Origin: Tateyamaria sp947503385
GTDB lineage: Bacteria; Pseudomonadota; Alphaproteobacteria; Rhodobacterales; Rhodobacteraceae
Direction of reading: 5' to 3'
Assembly: GCF_051195235.1 (NCBI RefSeq)
Contig: NZ_JBNFZM010000003.1
Coordinates: 555,525 to 619,524 of the forward strand
Length of the DNA: 64,000 nt
Notes under the pieces: model-generated
Database searches by the model: none
What the model was told of the DNA's origin: nothing
Seen by the model: the letters and a program-made list of their open reading frames with translations, nothing else
Translations under genes and position numbers: made by a program
Shown here: positions 32,503-41,342 of the stretch, one piece after another
How positions within the stretch are numbered: the first letter of the stretch is position 1
How the letters are laid out: each line of letters opens with the position of its first letter

Positions 32503-34565
32503 AGTGGCGCGGTATCTTGGTCGTAGATTCCACCAGTGAGCCATGCCGGCCAATCGCGTTCAAAGAACGATTGGTCGCCGTCATAGGGGCGATTTGGTAC
32601 CTTTGTGACAATCATGTAGGTTCCCTCCAGTCGAACCCGCAGCTGGCTCTGTTTGTCGGTGTCGCGTTCCGCGCGGAACCGCACCTCGGGCAGCGACCCA
32701 TGCACCGATTGCGGCAAGGAGTCCCCTGTTGGGTCGCAGATCGCTCGGGCACCCCGACTTCCACCACCCTGCGCGATATAATGATCCAGCGCTGACAACA
32801 CGGCCTCGGATGCGACTGCCATCTGCTGCCATTGAATGGCGCGGGCCACCTCGCCCGTGCGCGAGACCTGAAGACCATGTGCGCGGATTTGCGCGTTCAA
32901 GGTGCGAGCCCCTTCCATGGCCATGGTCACATCATGGGCTGTGCACAAGATGCCCGCATGGTCACTCATCCGGGCTTGCACTTCTGTGCGAATGTCCTTC
33001 CATGACTGACCACTTTCACGGGTCAGCAGGCGCATTACCTCAGAAACGGCTGCCTCTCCCACGGTGGAGATGTTGGCCGATGACGGCGCGGCGGCAACAC
33101 TCGACGCGCCGATATGCTCTGCGACACGTGTTCCAAAAACCTGCCCTGCATTGAGGGCCGAACCACCAGGGCGGGTGACACCATGTGTGCCCGACGCTTC
33201 GCCCACCGCGTAGATGCCCGAGACATTTGTCCGTCCCCAAGTATCAACGGCGATGCCCCCGTTCATATGCTGGTTGTTCACGGCAAATTCCAAGGGATCT
33301 GCAGTGATATCAACCTTGTAGCGCTTGTAGAGCTCAATCGCGAGCGGGTTCATGTGGCGAAGGCGATCAATGGGCAATGCGTGATCCGCACCTGCATTTC
33401 GCAGATACGCCCCGACATCCGGGTCTAGCCGGTCGAGGCTGAAGGGAGCGTCAATCGCCACCGGATTGCGATTGAAATCCATGTAGACGCGACGGCCCTT
33501 CTGGCTTTCTCGGAAAATGGCAAGATCCACGAGGCTTGACTGAAAATCGAGCATCCGGCTTGCGTGGAAGGGCCATTGGTAGCCCTTGCGAAAGATGTTC
33601 GACGCCATCTCTTGGGTGGTGCGATAATAATCGGCGAGGAAATGATGCTCGGTGCCCTCGGTATCAACAGAATAGATATGCGGGATCACCTGCACATAGG
33701 TACCCGAAAGGTTCCATGGAAAGCCTTCACGACGAGTTCCGATGCCAAACTGACTTTCGGTGATATTGGTCAGCTCCAGACCGGATTCCAACGCCAGCCC
33801 TAGGGTGCCGAAACAGCCATTTGGGAAGACGCTGTCCCGGTACATCTCACCCGGGCCACCGGCGGCAAAAACCATCGCAGAACAAGCACTTAGGGTTAGG
33901 CCGTAGGGATTAGCATCGGACGCTTCCTTAGGACGGATCGCAAGCAGGCCTGTAACGCCTTGCGCGTCTTTTAGGACTTTGATCGCTGTGGTGTGATTGA
34001 AGAACGGGATATCAAGGCGGATCGCTTCTTCCGCCAAAACCTTGACCATCAGTCGGGAAGTGCGTGGTCCACAGGATGTCGCACGCCCAACTTCATCATG
34101 GTCAGTCTGATAACGCAACGTGCCGCCAAGATGATCCTGTGGTAAAGGCAGGCCAAGGTATTGCAAGGACGCCATCGCGCGCACGGACCCCACAGCCTCG
34201 ATATAGGCGGTGTCCTCGTCCATGGCGCCGCCCGCGCGGATCGCCTCGGCCATCGCCTGAAAGTTGTCGCCCTGATCTTTGGTATTTGCGGTGTGCAAGG
34301 TCTGCTTGTCAGAACCGGAACAGGCTGACGTCCCGCCCCAGGCGCTTTGGCTGATGATCGTGACATAAACACCGCGGCGTTTCATCTCGACCGCCGCGCG
34401 CAGACCAGCCGCGCCACTACCGATAACGAGCGCACCTGTCCGATAAACCGGCACATCAAAACCGCCGATACGGAGCATCTCGGCCACCTCAGGCTCTGGT
34501 TTCAATCGCGGCATGACCACATCGGTCAGCGCATCAAGGATCTCTTGAGGGACGGAAAGCGACAC
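32499..34565 (-). CDS. FAD-binding dehydrogenase (SdhA/FrdA-like flavoprotein)
   Basis: A 688-residue flavoprotein of the succinate dehydrogenase/fumarate reductase/L-aspartate oxidase superfamily. The ADP-binding fold is TGALVIGSGAAGLRAAVEMK. Further on come WGGTSACSGSDKQTLHTANT (FAD contact region), MVFAAGGPGEMYRDSVFPNG, VNNQHMNGGIAVDTWGRTNV, and GEASGTHGVTRPGGSALNAG, the typical flavin-binding C-terminal block. The C-terminal 100 residues form a helical cap. Context with the Gfo/Idh dehydrogenase, KDG kinase and aldolase suggests oxidation of a sugar acid, but the substrate is not shown by sequence. The ATG lies 15 bases after the Gfo/Idh gene on the minus strand. Confidence 0.85.
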   Translation of the reverse strand: MSLSVPQEILDALTDVVMPRLKPEPEVAEMLRIGGFDVPVYRTGALVIGSGAAGLRAAVEMKRRGVYVTIISQSAWGGTSACSGSDKQTLHTANTKDQGDNFQAMAEAIRAGGAMDEDTAYIEAVGSVRAMASLQYLGLPLPQDHLGGTLRYQTDHDEVGRATSCGPRTSRLMVKVLAEEAIRLDIPFFNHTTAIKVLKDAQGVTGLLAIRPKEASDANPYGLTLSACSAMVFAAGGPGEMYRDSVFPNGCFGTLGLALESGLELTNITESQFGIGTRREGFPWNLSGTYVQVIPHIYSVDTEGTEHHFLADYYRTTQEMASNIFRKGYQWPFHASRMLDFQSSLVDLAIFRESQKGRRVYMDFNRNPVAIDAPFSLDRLDPDVGAYLRNAGADHALPIDRLRHMNPLAIELYKRYKVDITADPLEFAVNNQHMNGGIAVDTWGRTNVSGIYAVGEASGTHGVTRPGGSALNAGQVFGTRVAEHIGASSVAAAPSSANISTVGEAAVSEVMRLLTRESGQSWKDIRTEVQARMSDHAGILCTAHDVTMAMEGARTLNAQIRAHGLQVSRTGEVARAIQWQQMAVASEAVLSALDHYIAQGGGSRGARAICDPTGDSLPQSVHGSLPEVRFRAERDTDKQSQLRVRLEGTYMIVTKVPNRPYDGDQSFFERDWPAWLTGGIYDQDTAPL

Positions 34566-34580
34566 AGCGGCTCCTCGGCT

Positions 34581-35747
34581 TTAGGTGATGTCCGTCCAAG
34601 CACGCTTGTCGGACGATGCCATACACGCATCTACAATCTGGCAAATGTGATGGCCGTTCTCAAAGGTTGGCCACATCGGGGTGTTTGAAGTGATGGATTT
34701 GATCACTTCGGCAATCTCGATGATTTTGCTTTCGTTGTAGCCCAAGGCGAAGTTCGGCAGCGGCAGAAAGGCCGCATAGGTCGGATGCTCTGGGCCAATG
34801 TCAATCTCGCGGAACCCGCGACGTCCGACGGCATCATCGTTCGAGTAGAACCGCAGCCGGTTCACCTCGTCAAAGGTGTAAGCCAAGCTGCCTTTGGTGC
34901 CGTAAATCTCATAGGTCTGCATAAACTTGCGGCCTGTGGCCACGCGGCTGAAATCAATCAGCCCTTTGGCCCCGTTTTCAAACGTACACAGGATATTGGT
35001 GCCGTCGGGGTTTGTCACGTCGCCCCATTCGGTGTCGTTTGTGATAGGCGGCGGGTCGTCACCGTAGTCCAGCCCGTCGACCCTGGGTCGTCTTGGCGCG
35101 GTGATGTAGCTGTCCGCGATCAAAGAGGACACTTTGCCCACCAGAAACTCCATAAAGCTGAACACATGGCTGCCGGTGTCACCAATGATGCCCGTCGGCG
35201 CGAGGTCGCCGTCCGCGCGCCACATGTAGGGGGCCAACGGGTCAGCATAGATGTCGATGTGCTGGCAAGCCTTGAACAGTTTGATCTCACCAATCTCACC
35301 AGCGTCTATGATCTCCTTTGCGCGATCATGTATCGGGTTGCGCGGGAACGAATGGCCGACGCGGGTGATCAGCCGCTTTGCCTTGGCAAGATCAGCCAGT
35401 TCACGGGCTTGCAGCGCAGTGTCAGCCAACGGCTTTTCGCAATAGACGTGCTTACCAGCAAGCAGTGCTGCTTTCGCGACGTCGTAATGCATGTTGTCCG
35501 GCAAACAAATGTCGATCAAATCAACATCTGGGTCGTTCACAGCATCCTGCCAATTGTCGAGGATCTTTGCATCTGGCGCGCGAAATGCCAGATCCTTGGC
35601 CGCCGTGGGGTTCGCCTCGACCAGGGCGACCACACGGGCAGTGCCGTTTTCCGGCCCAAAGAAATGAGGAAAGCTCTGGTAGGCCATTGTATGGGTCTTG
35701 CCCATCCAACCTGACGCGCCAAGCACGGCAACCCTGACTTCGGTCAT
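34581..35747 (-). CDS. Gfo/Idh/MocA-family oxidoreductase
   Basis: A 388-residue NAD(P)-dependent sugar or inositol dehydrogenase. ATG at 35747 (MTEVRVAVLGASGWMGKTHT) is chosen; a longer start would run into the LacI gene. The Rossmann region is followed by VDLIDICLPDNMHYDVAKAA and the family signature YCEKPLADTALQARELADLA, with Lys as the catalytic residue. The C-terminal beta-sheet domain contains IGDTGSHVFSFMEFLVG and FMQTYEIYGTKGSLAYTF. It sits between the LacI repressor and the FAD dehydrogenase and is read in the same direction, so it is probably LacI-controlled. Confidence 0.9.
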   Translation of the reverse strand: MTEVRVAVLGASGWMGKTHTMAYQSFPHFFGPENGTARVVALVEANPTAAKDLAFRAPDAKILDNWQDAVNDPDVDLIDICLPDNMHYDVAKAALLAGKHVYCEKPLADTALQARELADLAKAKRLITRVGHSFPRNPIHDRAKEIIDAGEIGEIKLFKACQHIDIYADPLAPYMWRADGDLAPTGIIGDTGSHVFSFMEFLVGKVSSLIADSYITAPRRPRVDGLDYGDDPPPITNDTEWGDVTNPDGTNILCTFENGAKGLIDFSRVATGRKFMQTYEIYGTKGSLAYTFDEVNRLRFYSNDDAVGRRGFREIDIGPEHPTYAAFLPLPNFALGYNESKIIEIAEVIKSITSNTPMWPTFENGHHICQIVDACMASSDKRAWTDIT

Positions 35748-35763
35748 CTCGTTGTCCTTTCGT

Positions 35764-36768
35764 TCAATCGCAACTGGATGCGCGGATAACCAACCGCACA
35801 GGACTACGGGCCTCGGACGGTGGGGCAACGCCATCCTTGATCCACGCCACGATCTGCCGCGCGGCTGAGGCGGCGAAATCTGGGATATTGCAGCTGACGG
35901 TTGTCAGCGGCGGGTAGCTGTCCAGCCCATCTTCGATGTCATCAAATCCGACAACACGAAGCTCGGGCCCCGCCTTGATCCCAAGATCGGGACAGGCGGC
36001 AAGGACGCCAAGCGCAACAAGGTCGTTGAAGCATATCACACCGTCGACCTCGGGATGCTCCGCCTGCAAGTGCGCTGCCATTTTCTTGCCGAAAGCGCGT
36101 GTCGATTGTCCGGTCAGGACCAACGGATCCAGCCCGCGTTCTTCCAATACAGACAGATACCCGGCCATACGTTCACGGGTCACGGGACGTCCTTCCAGTC
36201 CGCCAAGGAAGGCAATCTTTTTACACCCTTGATCCAGCAGATGCTCAGCCGCGAGGCGGCCGCCTGTCAGGTAATCGGGAGCGAGCAAGGGAAATGTACC
36301 GCCGTCTCGTTCCAGCGTTCGAAAGACTTGCAATGTCGGTGTGTTCGCAGCGTCCAAAACCGCGAGTGTTGCGGCTTCGTTCCCATAGGCCGGTGAAATG
36401 ATGAAACCGGAAACCCCGTGTTCCACGAGCGACGAGATCATTTGGCCCTGCAATTTTGGGTCCTCATCGGTGTTGGCCAGCACCGTTGCAAACCCAGCCT
36501 GCGCCAGCTCCATCTGAAAGAGGGCCGCGAATTCCGTAAAAAACGGGTTGCGCAGGTCGTTGATCACAAGCCCGATCAAACCGGATGACGAAGACCGCAA
36601 CGTCGCCGCAGACCGGTTGTAGACATAGCCGATCTCCGCCATTGCCTGCCGCACCGACTTGCGCGTCTCATCCTTGACCGATGTCGCGCCTTGCAAAACA
36701 AGGCTGACGGTGGATTTCGACACGCCGGCCTGTTTGGCGACGTCCAGAATGGTGGGGCGGCTTTTCAT
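35764..36768 (-). CDS. LacI-family repressor
   Basis: A 334-residue regulator. Residues 5-25 form the LacI helix-turn-helix (TILDVAKQAGVSKSTVSLVL), followed by the hinge region and a periplasmic-binding-protein-like sugar domain: SSGLIGLVINDLRNPFFTEF, DGVICFNDLVALGVLAACPD and LRVVGFDDIEDGLDSYPPLT. It belongs to the large minus-strand catabolic block, between the Dabb gene upstream and the Gfo/Idh gene downstream (17 bases). Its inducer is probably the imported sugar or its derivative. The central CG of the tandem palindrome at 49746-49790 is LacI-like, so that site is one candidate target (inference). Confidence 0.92.
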   Translation of the reverse strand: MKSRPTILDVAKQAGVSKSTVSLVLQGATSVKDETRKSVRQAMAEIGYVYNRSAATLRSSSSGLIGLVINDLRNPFFTEFAALFQMELAQAGFATVLANTDEDPKLQGQMISSLVEHGVSGFIISPAYGNEAATLAVLDAANTPTLQVFRTLERDGGTFPLLAPDYLTGGRLAAEHLLDQGCKKIAFLGGLEGRPVTRERMAGYLSVLEERGLDPLVLTGQSTRAFGKKMAAHLQAEHPEVDGVICFNDLVALGVLAACPDLGIKAGPELRVVGFDDIEDGLDSYPPLTTVSCNIPDFAASAARQIVAWIKDGVAPPSEARSPVRLVIRASSCD

Positions 36769-36792
36769 GTGTAAGGTCTCCTTTGCCCCTAA

Positions 36793-37101
36793 CTACACGT
36801 CGAGGTCGAGAACCAGAACACCGTCGAGTCCGCCCACTGCATTTGCCACAATCTGGCCGCCTAAGGCCTTGTGCTCTTCATTGTGTGCGTAGGTTAGCAG
36901 TGCGTCCCAGCTGTCAAAGTCGATGACAAAGCCGTGCATGTAGCCACGTTCGATCTGTTCAGGGCTTTGGGACCGCCCGCCGGTAAAGTTTGCAGCGCCG
37001 GGCAGCTTGCCGGCCACAGCAGCCAAACCATCATAGATGCCTTTTATGGTCTCCTCGGACACTTCGGATTTGAACTTGGTGAGGACTATGTGCCGGATCA
37101 T
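36793..37101 (-). CDS. Dabb-family (stress-responsive alpha-beta barrel) protein
   Basis: A 102-residue protein with the Dabb pattern: N-terminal strand MIRHIVLTKFKSEVSEETIK, a middle block GYMHGFVIDFDSWDALLTYA and His-containing NEEHKALGGQIVANAVGG, then the last strand GVLVLDLDV. The fold forms dimeric barrels and is often found beside sugar or aromatic catabolic genes; the activity is unknown for most members. The start overlaps the stop of the GMC oxidoreductase upstream (ATGA), which ties it into the catabolic operon. Confidence 0.87.
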   Translation of the reverse strand: MIRHIVLTKFKSEVSEETIKGIYDGLAAVAGKLPGAANFTGGRSQSPEQIERGYMHGFVIDFDSWDALLTYAHNEEHKALGGQIVANAVGGLDGVLVLDLDV

Positions 37102-38693
37102 TGGGACATTCCTTGGTCTTGTTTGATCATGTCCGCAGCTTTCTCGCCGATCATGATGGAGGGAGCATTCGTGTTGGATGAGTTGACAGTCGGCATGACC
37201 GACGCATCGGCGACGCGCAGCCGTTCAATTCCATTGAACTTTAGACGCGGGTTCAGCACCGCAGTCTCATCCGCACCCATTCGGCAGGTGCCAGCGCAGT
37301 GATGCGACGTCTTTGAATGGACACAGATGAAGTTGAAATAGTCTTCGTCCGTCTTCACATCCGGTCCGGGCAAACGCTCGGCCAGGATATATTTGCTTAG
37401 CGCTGCCTGAGAGAGGATCTCTTGCACCAGTTTCAAGCCGCGGATCGACATGTCACGGTCATAGGAATCTGACAGGTAGTTTGGATCGATCAAAGGCATG
37501 TCCTTGGGGTGGGCCGATTGAAGCCGAACAGTCCCTCGCGAACGGGGGCGCAGGTGGCACGCGTTGAGCGTCACCCCGCCATTCGGCATCGCCACAACGC
37601 CCGCTTCGATGCCGGTCCCCAACCCCAGATGCATTTGGATGTCAGGCGTTTCCGCGTTTTCATCCGCGTACCAAAAGCCCCCCGTCTCAAAGAGGCTGGA
37701 GGCCACAGGCCCCTTACGGGTGAAGATGTATTGCAGGGCGGCGAACGCACTGAGATGCAATTTAGCGAAGCGATCATAGGTATGAGGTCCTGTGACCTCG
37801 CAAATGGCATAGAGATCCAAATGGTCCTGCAGGTTCGCACCAACGTTTGGCTGATCATAGACCACGTCGATACCGAGGCCCGCGAGATGGTCCGCAGGGC
37901 CGATGCCGGACAGCTGCAGCAGCCGCGGTGACCCGATCGCACCTGAGGACAGAATAACCTCGCGGTCCGCCGCGATAACGGACCCATCAGCCATCTCGAC
38001 ACCTGTGGCGCAGCCGTTCTCAACCACAATTCGATTGACCTGCGCCTTCTTCTGGATCGTCAAATTCTTGCGACCCCGCGCCTGCCCCAGAAAGGCCATC
38101 GCGGCAGAAGACCTGCGCGCGTTTTTTTGGGTCAGCTGGTAATAACCGGCACCGTCCTGTCTTTCACCATTCATATCGGTCGCTTGCGGAATACCAACTT
38201 GTCCGGCGGCTTCGATAAAAGCATCGCAGATTGGCAAAGGGGCAGCAGGCATTGAGACACCAAGCGGCCCACCCTTGCCATGATATCGACCGTTGTGGGT
38301 GTCGTTGTCCTCGGACTTCTTGAAGTAAGGGAGCACGTCTTCATAGCTCCAACCCTCGCAGCCCATCTGCCGCCAGCCATCATAATCCTGTGCGGCACCA
38401 CGGGTATAAATCTGAGCGTTGATTGCGGAACCGCCGCCAATGACCTTGGCTTGGGTATAGGTGAACACCTTATCCCGCATCGCCTTTTGCGGCGTCGTCG
38501 ACCACCCCCAAGACCCAATGCCCTTGGTCATTTTTGCAAACCCCGCGGGCAGATGGAAGAACGGGTGGCGGTCACTGCCGCCCGCTTCCAAAAGCAAGAC
38601 ACGGGCACTGGGATCCTCTGACAAGCGGGCCGCTATGGCCGATCCGGCAGAGCCTCCGCCGATCACGATGAAATCATATCCACGGGCGGTCAT
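37098..38693 (-). CDS. GMC oxidoreductase (choline dehydrogenase-like)
   Basis: A 531-residue FAD-dependent alcohol dehydrogenase or oxidase. It begins YDFIVIGGGSAGSAIAARLS with the ADP-binding fold, continues VLLLEAGGSDRHPFFHLPAG and VIGGGSAINAQIYTRGAAQD (GMC signature 1), and ILSSGAIGSPRLLQLSGIGP (signature 2). The C-terminal active-site region is SKTSHHCAGTCRMGADETAV and NTNAPSIMIGEKAADMI. The substrate is a primary or secondary alcohol, not readable from sequence. It overlaps the Dabb gene downstream and the second GMC gene upstream. Confidence 0.9.
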   Translation of the reverse strand: MTARGYDFIVIGGGSAGSAIAARLSEDPSARVLLLEAGGSDRHPFFHLPAGFAKMTKGIGSWGWSTTPQKAMRDKVFTYTQAKVIGGGSAINAQIYTRGAAQDYDGWRQMGCEGWSYEDVLPYFKKSEDNDTHNGRYHGKGGPLGVSMPAAPLPICDAFIEAAGQVGIPQATDMNGERQDGAGYYQLTQKNARRSSAAMAFLGQARGRKNLTIQKKAQVNRIVVENGCATGVEMADGSVIAADREVILSSGAIGSPRLLQLSGIGPADHLAGLGIDVVYDQPNVGANLQDHLDLYAICEVTGPHTYDRFAKLHLSAFAALQYIFTRKGPVASSLFETGGFWYADENAETPDIQMHLGLGTGIEAGVVAMPNGGVTLNACHLRPRSRGTVRLQSAHPKDMPLIDPNYLSDSYDRDMSIRGLKLVQEILSQAALSKYILAERLPGPDVKTDEDYFNFICVHSKTSHHCAGTCRMGADETAVLNPRLKFNGIERLRVADASVMPTVNSSNTNAPSIMIGEKAADMIKQDQGMSQ

Positions 38694-40174
38694 GCGGCAA
38701 ATTCCGTCTGGGTCATGCGGCGTCCAGCGCGCAGCGCGAGGGCGGCGATCGTCAGCGCCGGGTTTACAGCAGCGGATGTCGGCAAGACCGACGCGTCGAC
38801 AATAAAAAGGTTCGGGTGGTCATGGCTTCGGCAGTGGCTGTCCACAACGCTCAAGGCCGGGTCGTTGCCCATACGTGCCGTGCCGCATTGGTGTGACGGC
38901 GTGCGTCGGTCAAACGGCTGAGACAAGACAATCGGAAACCCGACCTGTCTTAAGACACGCTTTAGTTCTTGCACCAATTGCAGGTGAACATCCCAATTCG
39001 ACCGTTGCCAATCAAGCTTGATCTGCCCGTTCTTGAGCGTCACCCGACTGCCCGGGTTCGGCAGGTCCTCGGACATCGCATAAAAGTCAAAACTACGGGC
39101 TGCGATCCAATGAGCGAGCCATCGCGGCAGCGGCGTTGTTGCCGCAAGAATGGGTCCGGTGATCTTGCCCAACATCTGCACATTGCCAAGCGGTGGACGG
39201 GTGTTCGACCCACGATAAAAATCGTTTAGCATCAGCGTTTTCTGATAAATACTTTTGTTCTTGCGCATCGGGTGCAAGGCCAGCACAGCGGAACAATTAT
39301 GGTTCATGAAGTTCCGTCCAACTTGATCAGATCGGTTTGCCAACCCTGAGGGGCAATTGTCATTGGCTGACCGCAACAAGAGCGCAGCGGACTGCACCGC
39401 CCCTGCCGCCACGACAAACCGCGACGCCGTCAGGCGCTCTCCGTTCGCAAGAACGGCAGCCGTCACAAATCCCCGCTGATTACATTCAAGGCGCTCGACA
39501 ATGCAGCCTGTGTGCAACGTCACGTTCTCATGGGCCAGCGCCGCAGCAAGGCCACAGGTCTCGGCATCCATCTTGCCGCCACAGGTGTTGGGATAGGCAT
39601 CCCATGTCGTCAGACCTGCGGCCAACCATGCAGCCTGATCAACGCCAAGCGGAATATGTGATGGATGAAGACCCGCATGTTTCAGTCGCTCTCGCAAAGC
39701 TGCGATATCCGGTTCATCGGGGACGGGAGGATGGGGATAGTTCCCTGAATGGGCAGGTTCCGTCGGATCATCCGCCTGTCGCCCGCGTACCTGATACATC
39801 TCTTCTGCGGCCTGATAATCCGCCTCAAGGTCCGAATACCCAATCGGCCATCCGGGCGTTTGGCCACCGGATTGCGGAACGGCATCAAAATCGGAGGCCC
39901 GGTACCGGATCAATGCGGCGCCATAGAACTTTGAATTTCCGCCGACATAGTAATAGTTGCCGGGGTTGAACGAACGGTCTTGCCCATCCAGCCAGGCTTC
40001 GTCGGGGCGAAAAGCGCCATCGCCAAAAATCGCCCCCGCATCGCGATCCGACGCCGAGGCACGCAAATGCCCGCCCCGTTCGAGGATCATGATCCTGCGG
40101 CCGGTGGAGGCCAGCGCAGCAGCCAGGGTCGCGCCGCCCATGCCGGATCCAACGATGATGACATCTGCATCCAT
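38690..40174 (-). CDS. GMC-family oxidoreductase (gluconate dehydrogenase-like branch)
   Basis: A 494-residue FAD enzyme that differs from its neighbour: the N-terminus is DVIIVGSGMGGATLAAALAS followed by MILERGGHLRASASDRDAG, a pattern seen in the branch with gluconate 2-dehydrogenase and pyranose oxidases. It also has YYVGGNSKFYGAALIRYRAS, VVAAGAVQSAALLLRSANDN and the late active-site blocks SHQCGTARMGNDPA and SAAVNPALTIAALALRAG. No secretion signal is seen. It overlaps the first GMC gene by four bases and shares base 40174 with the UgpC gene end, so all three are coupled. Confidence 0.87.
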   Translation of the reverse strand: MDADVIIVGSGMGGATLAAALASTGRRIMILERGGHLRASASDRDAGAIFGDGAFRPDEAWLDGQDRSFNPGNYYYVGGNSKFYGAALIRYRASDFDAVPQSGGQTPGWPIGYSDLEADYQAAEEMYQVRGRQADDPTEPAHSGNYPHPPVPDEPDIAALRERLKHAGLHPSHIPLGVDQAAWLAAGLTTWDAYPNTCGGKMDAETCGLAAALAHENVTLHTGCIVERLECNQRGFVTAAVLANGERLTASRFVVAAGAVQSAALLLRSANDNCPSGLANRSDQVGRNFMNHNCSAVLALHPMRKNKSIYQKTLMLNDFYRGSNTRPPLGNVQMLGKITGPILAATTPLPRWLAHWIAARSFDFYAMSEDLPNPGSRVTLKNGQIKLDWQRSNWDVHLQLVQELKRVLRQVGFPIVLSQPFDRRTPSHQCGTARMGNDPALSVVDSHCRSHDHPNLFIVDASVLPTSAAVNPALTIAALALRAGRRMTQTEFAA

Positions 40175-41286
40175 CAGGGGACGATCCGCATTTCGGTTTC
40201 GGGATCGAAGGCGACAGCCTTTTCCATGTTTACGGCGAACGGGAAATTCGCACCCGGGCGTACATCTGCATCGGATCGCATTCGCGCAATCACATCTTTT
40301 CCACCTAGTGTCATCGTGACAAAGGTGTCCGACCCCGCCGGTTCAGTGACCACGATGCGGTTTGTCATCCGAGCAATATTCGACGAATTGCGATCAGCTG
40401 CGTCCTCATCCGTGATCGTTTCAGGCCGGATGCCAAGCATGATGTCTCGACCGTCCCATCCTGCCATGTTGTTCTGACTGAAGGGCAAAGATACGGTCGA
40501 GTCGTCGTGAAGCGCGACAACTGCAACAGGTTTGCCCCCTTCCATCGCGACCTTGGCAGGCACGACATTCATCGCCGGTGATCCCATAAAAGTGGCTACA
40601 AAGACGTTGGCAGGGCTGTCGTAAATTTCTTGCGGGGTGCCTAATTGCTGAACATAGCCACCATACATGACTGCAATACGGGTCGAGAGGGTCATCGCCT
40701 CGATCTGGTCATGGGTCACGTAGACGATCGTGGTGCCCAGCTTCTGGTGCAATTTCTTGATCTCGGTGCGCATATCAACGCGCAGCTTTGCATCCAGGTT
40801 CGACAAGGGTTCATCAAACAGGAATACATCTGGGTTGCGTACCAAGGCGCGCCCCATGGCGACACGCTGACGCTGCCCCCCTGACAACGCTCCGGGCTTG
40901 CGATCAAGCAACTGTTCGATCTGTAGAAGTTCGGCCACGTCCTTCATCGCCTTTTGCCGTTCGGGTTTGGGCGTGCCGTGCATTTCGAGCCCGAAGGTGA
41001 TGTTCTGGCCAACGGTCATGTTTGGGTAAAGTGCGTAGGACTGGAATACCATGGCGATGTTGCGCTTGGACGGGTGGACGCCGTTCATCACCTTGTCTTT
41101 TATGCGGATCTCCCCGCTGGTGATGTCCTCAAGCCCTGCGATCATGTTCAAAAGTGTTGACTTTCCACAGCCCGAAGGACCGACAAGGACGAGGAATTCA
41201 CCCTCCTCCACCGAAATGTCTACATTGTGCAGAACCTCGATAGCTCCGTACGATTTTGTTGTGTGATCGATATCGAGGAAACCCAT
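40174..41286 (-). CDS. Sugar ABC transporter ATPase (MalK/UgpC type)
   Basis: A 370-residue ATPase starting at MGFLDIDHTTKSYGAIEVLH (41286). Its nucleotide domain has GPSGCGKSTLLNMIAGLEDI, MVFQSYALYPNMTVGQNITF, LSGGQRQRVAMGRALVRNPD and VFLFDEPLSNLDAKLRVDMR. From about residue 240 the C-terminal TOBE/regulatory domain follows (DIMLGIRPETITDEDA). Such ATPases drive MalFG-type permeases and may also be shared by other sugar transporters. It lies downstream of one of the two binding-protein genes (56-base gap) and overlaps the GMC gene. Confidence 0.93.
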   Translation of the reverse strand: MGFLDIDHTTKSYGAIEVLHNVDISVEEGEFLVLVGPSGCGKSTLLNMIAGLEDITSGEIRIKDKVMNGVHPSKRNIAMVFQSYALYPNMTVGQNITFGLEMHGTPKPERQKAMKDVAELLQIEQLLDRKPGALSGGQRQRVAMGRALVRNPDVFLFDEPLSNLDAKLRVDMRTEIKKLHQKLGTTIVYVTHDQIEAMTLSTRIAVMYGGYVQQLGTPQEIYDSPANVFVATFMGSPAMNVVPAKVAMEGGKPVAVVALHDDSTVSLPFSQNNMAGWDGRDIMLGIRPETITDEDAADRNSSNIARMTNRIVVTEPAGSDTFVTMTLGGKDVIARMRSDADVRPGANFPFAVNMEKAVAFDPETEMRIVP

Positions 41287-41342
41287 TTCCTTCGCTCCAA
41301 TTCGTTTGTTGAGGCGCGCGATGTACACGCACCCCAGTGATG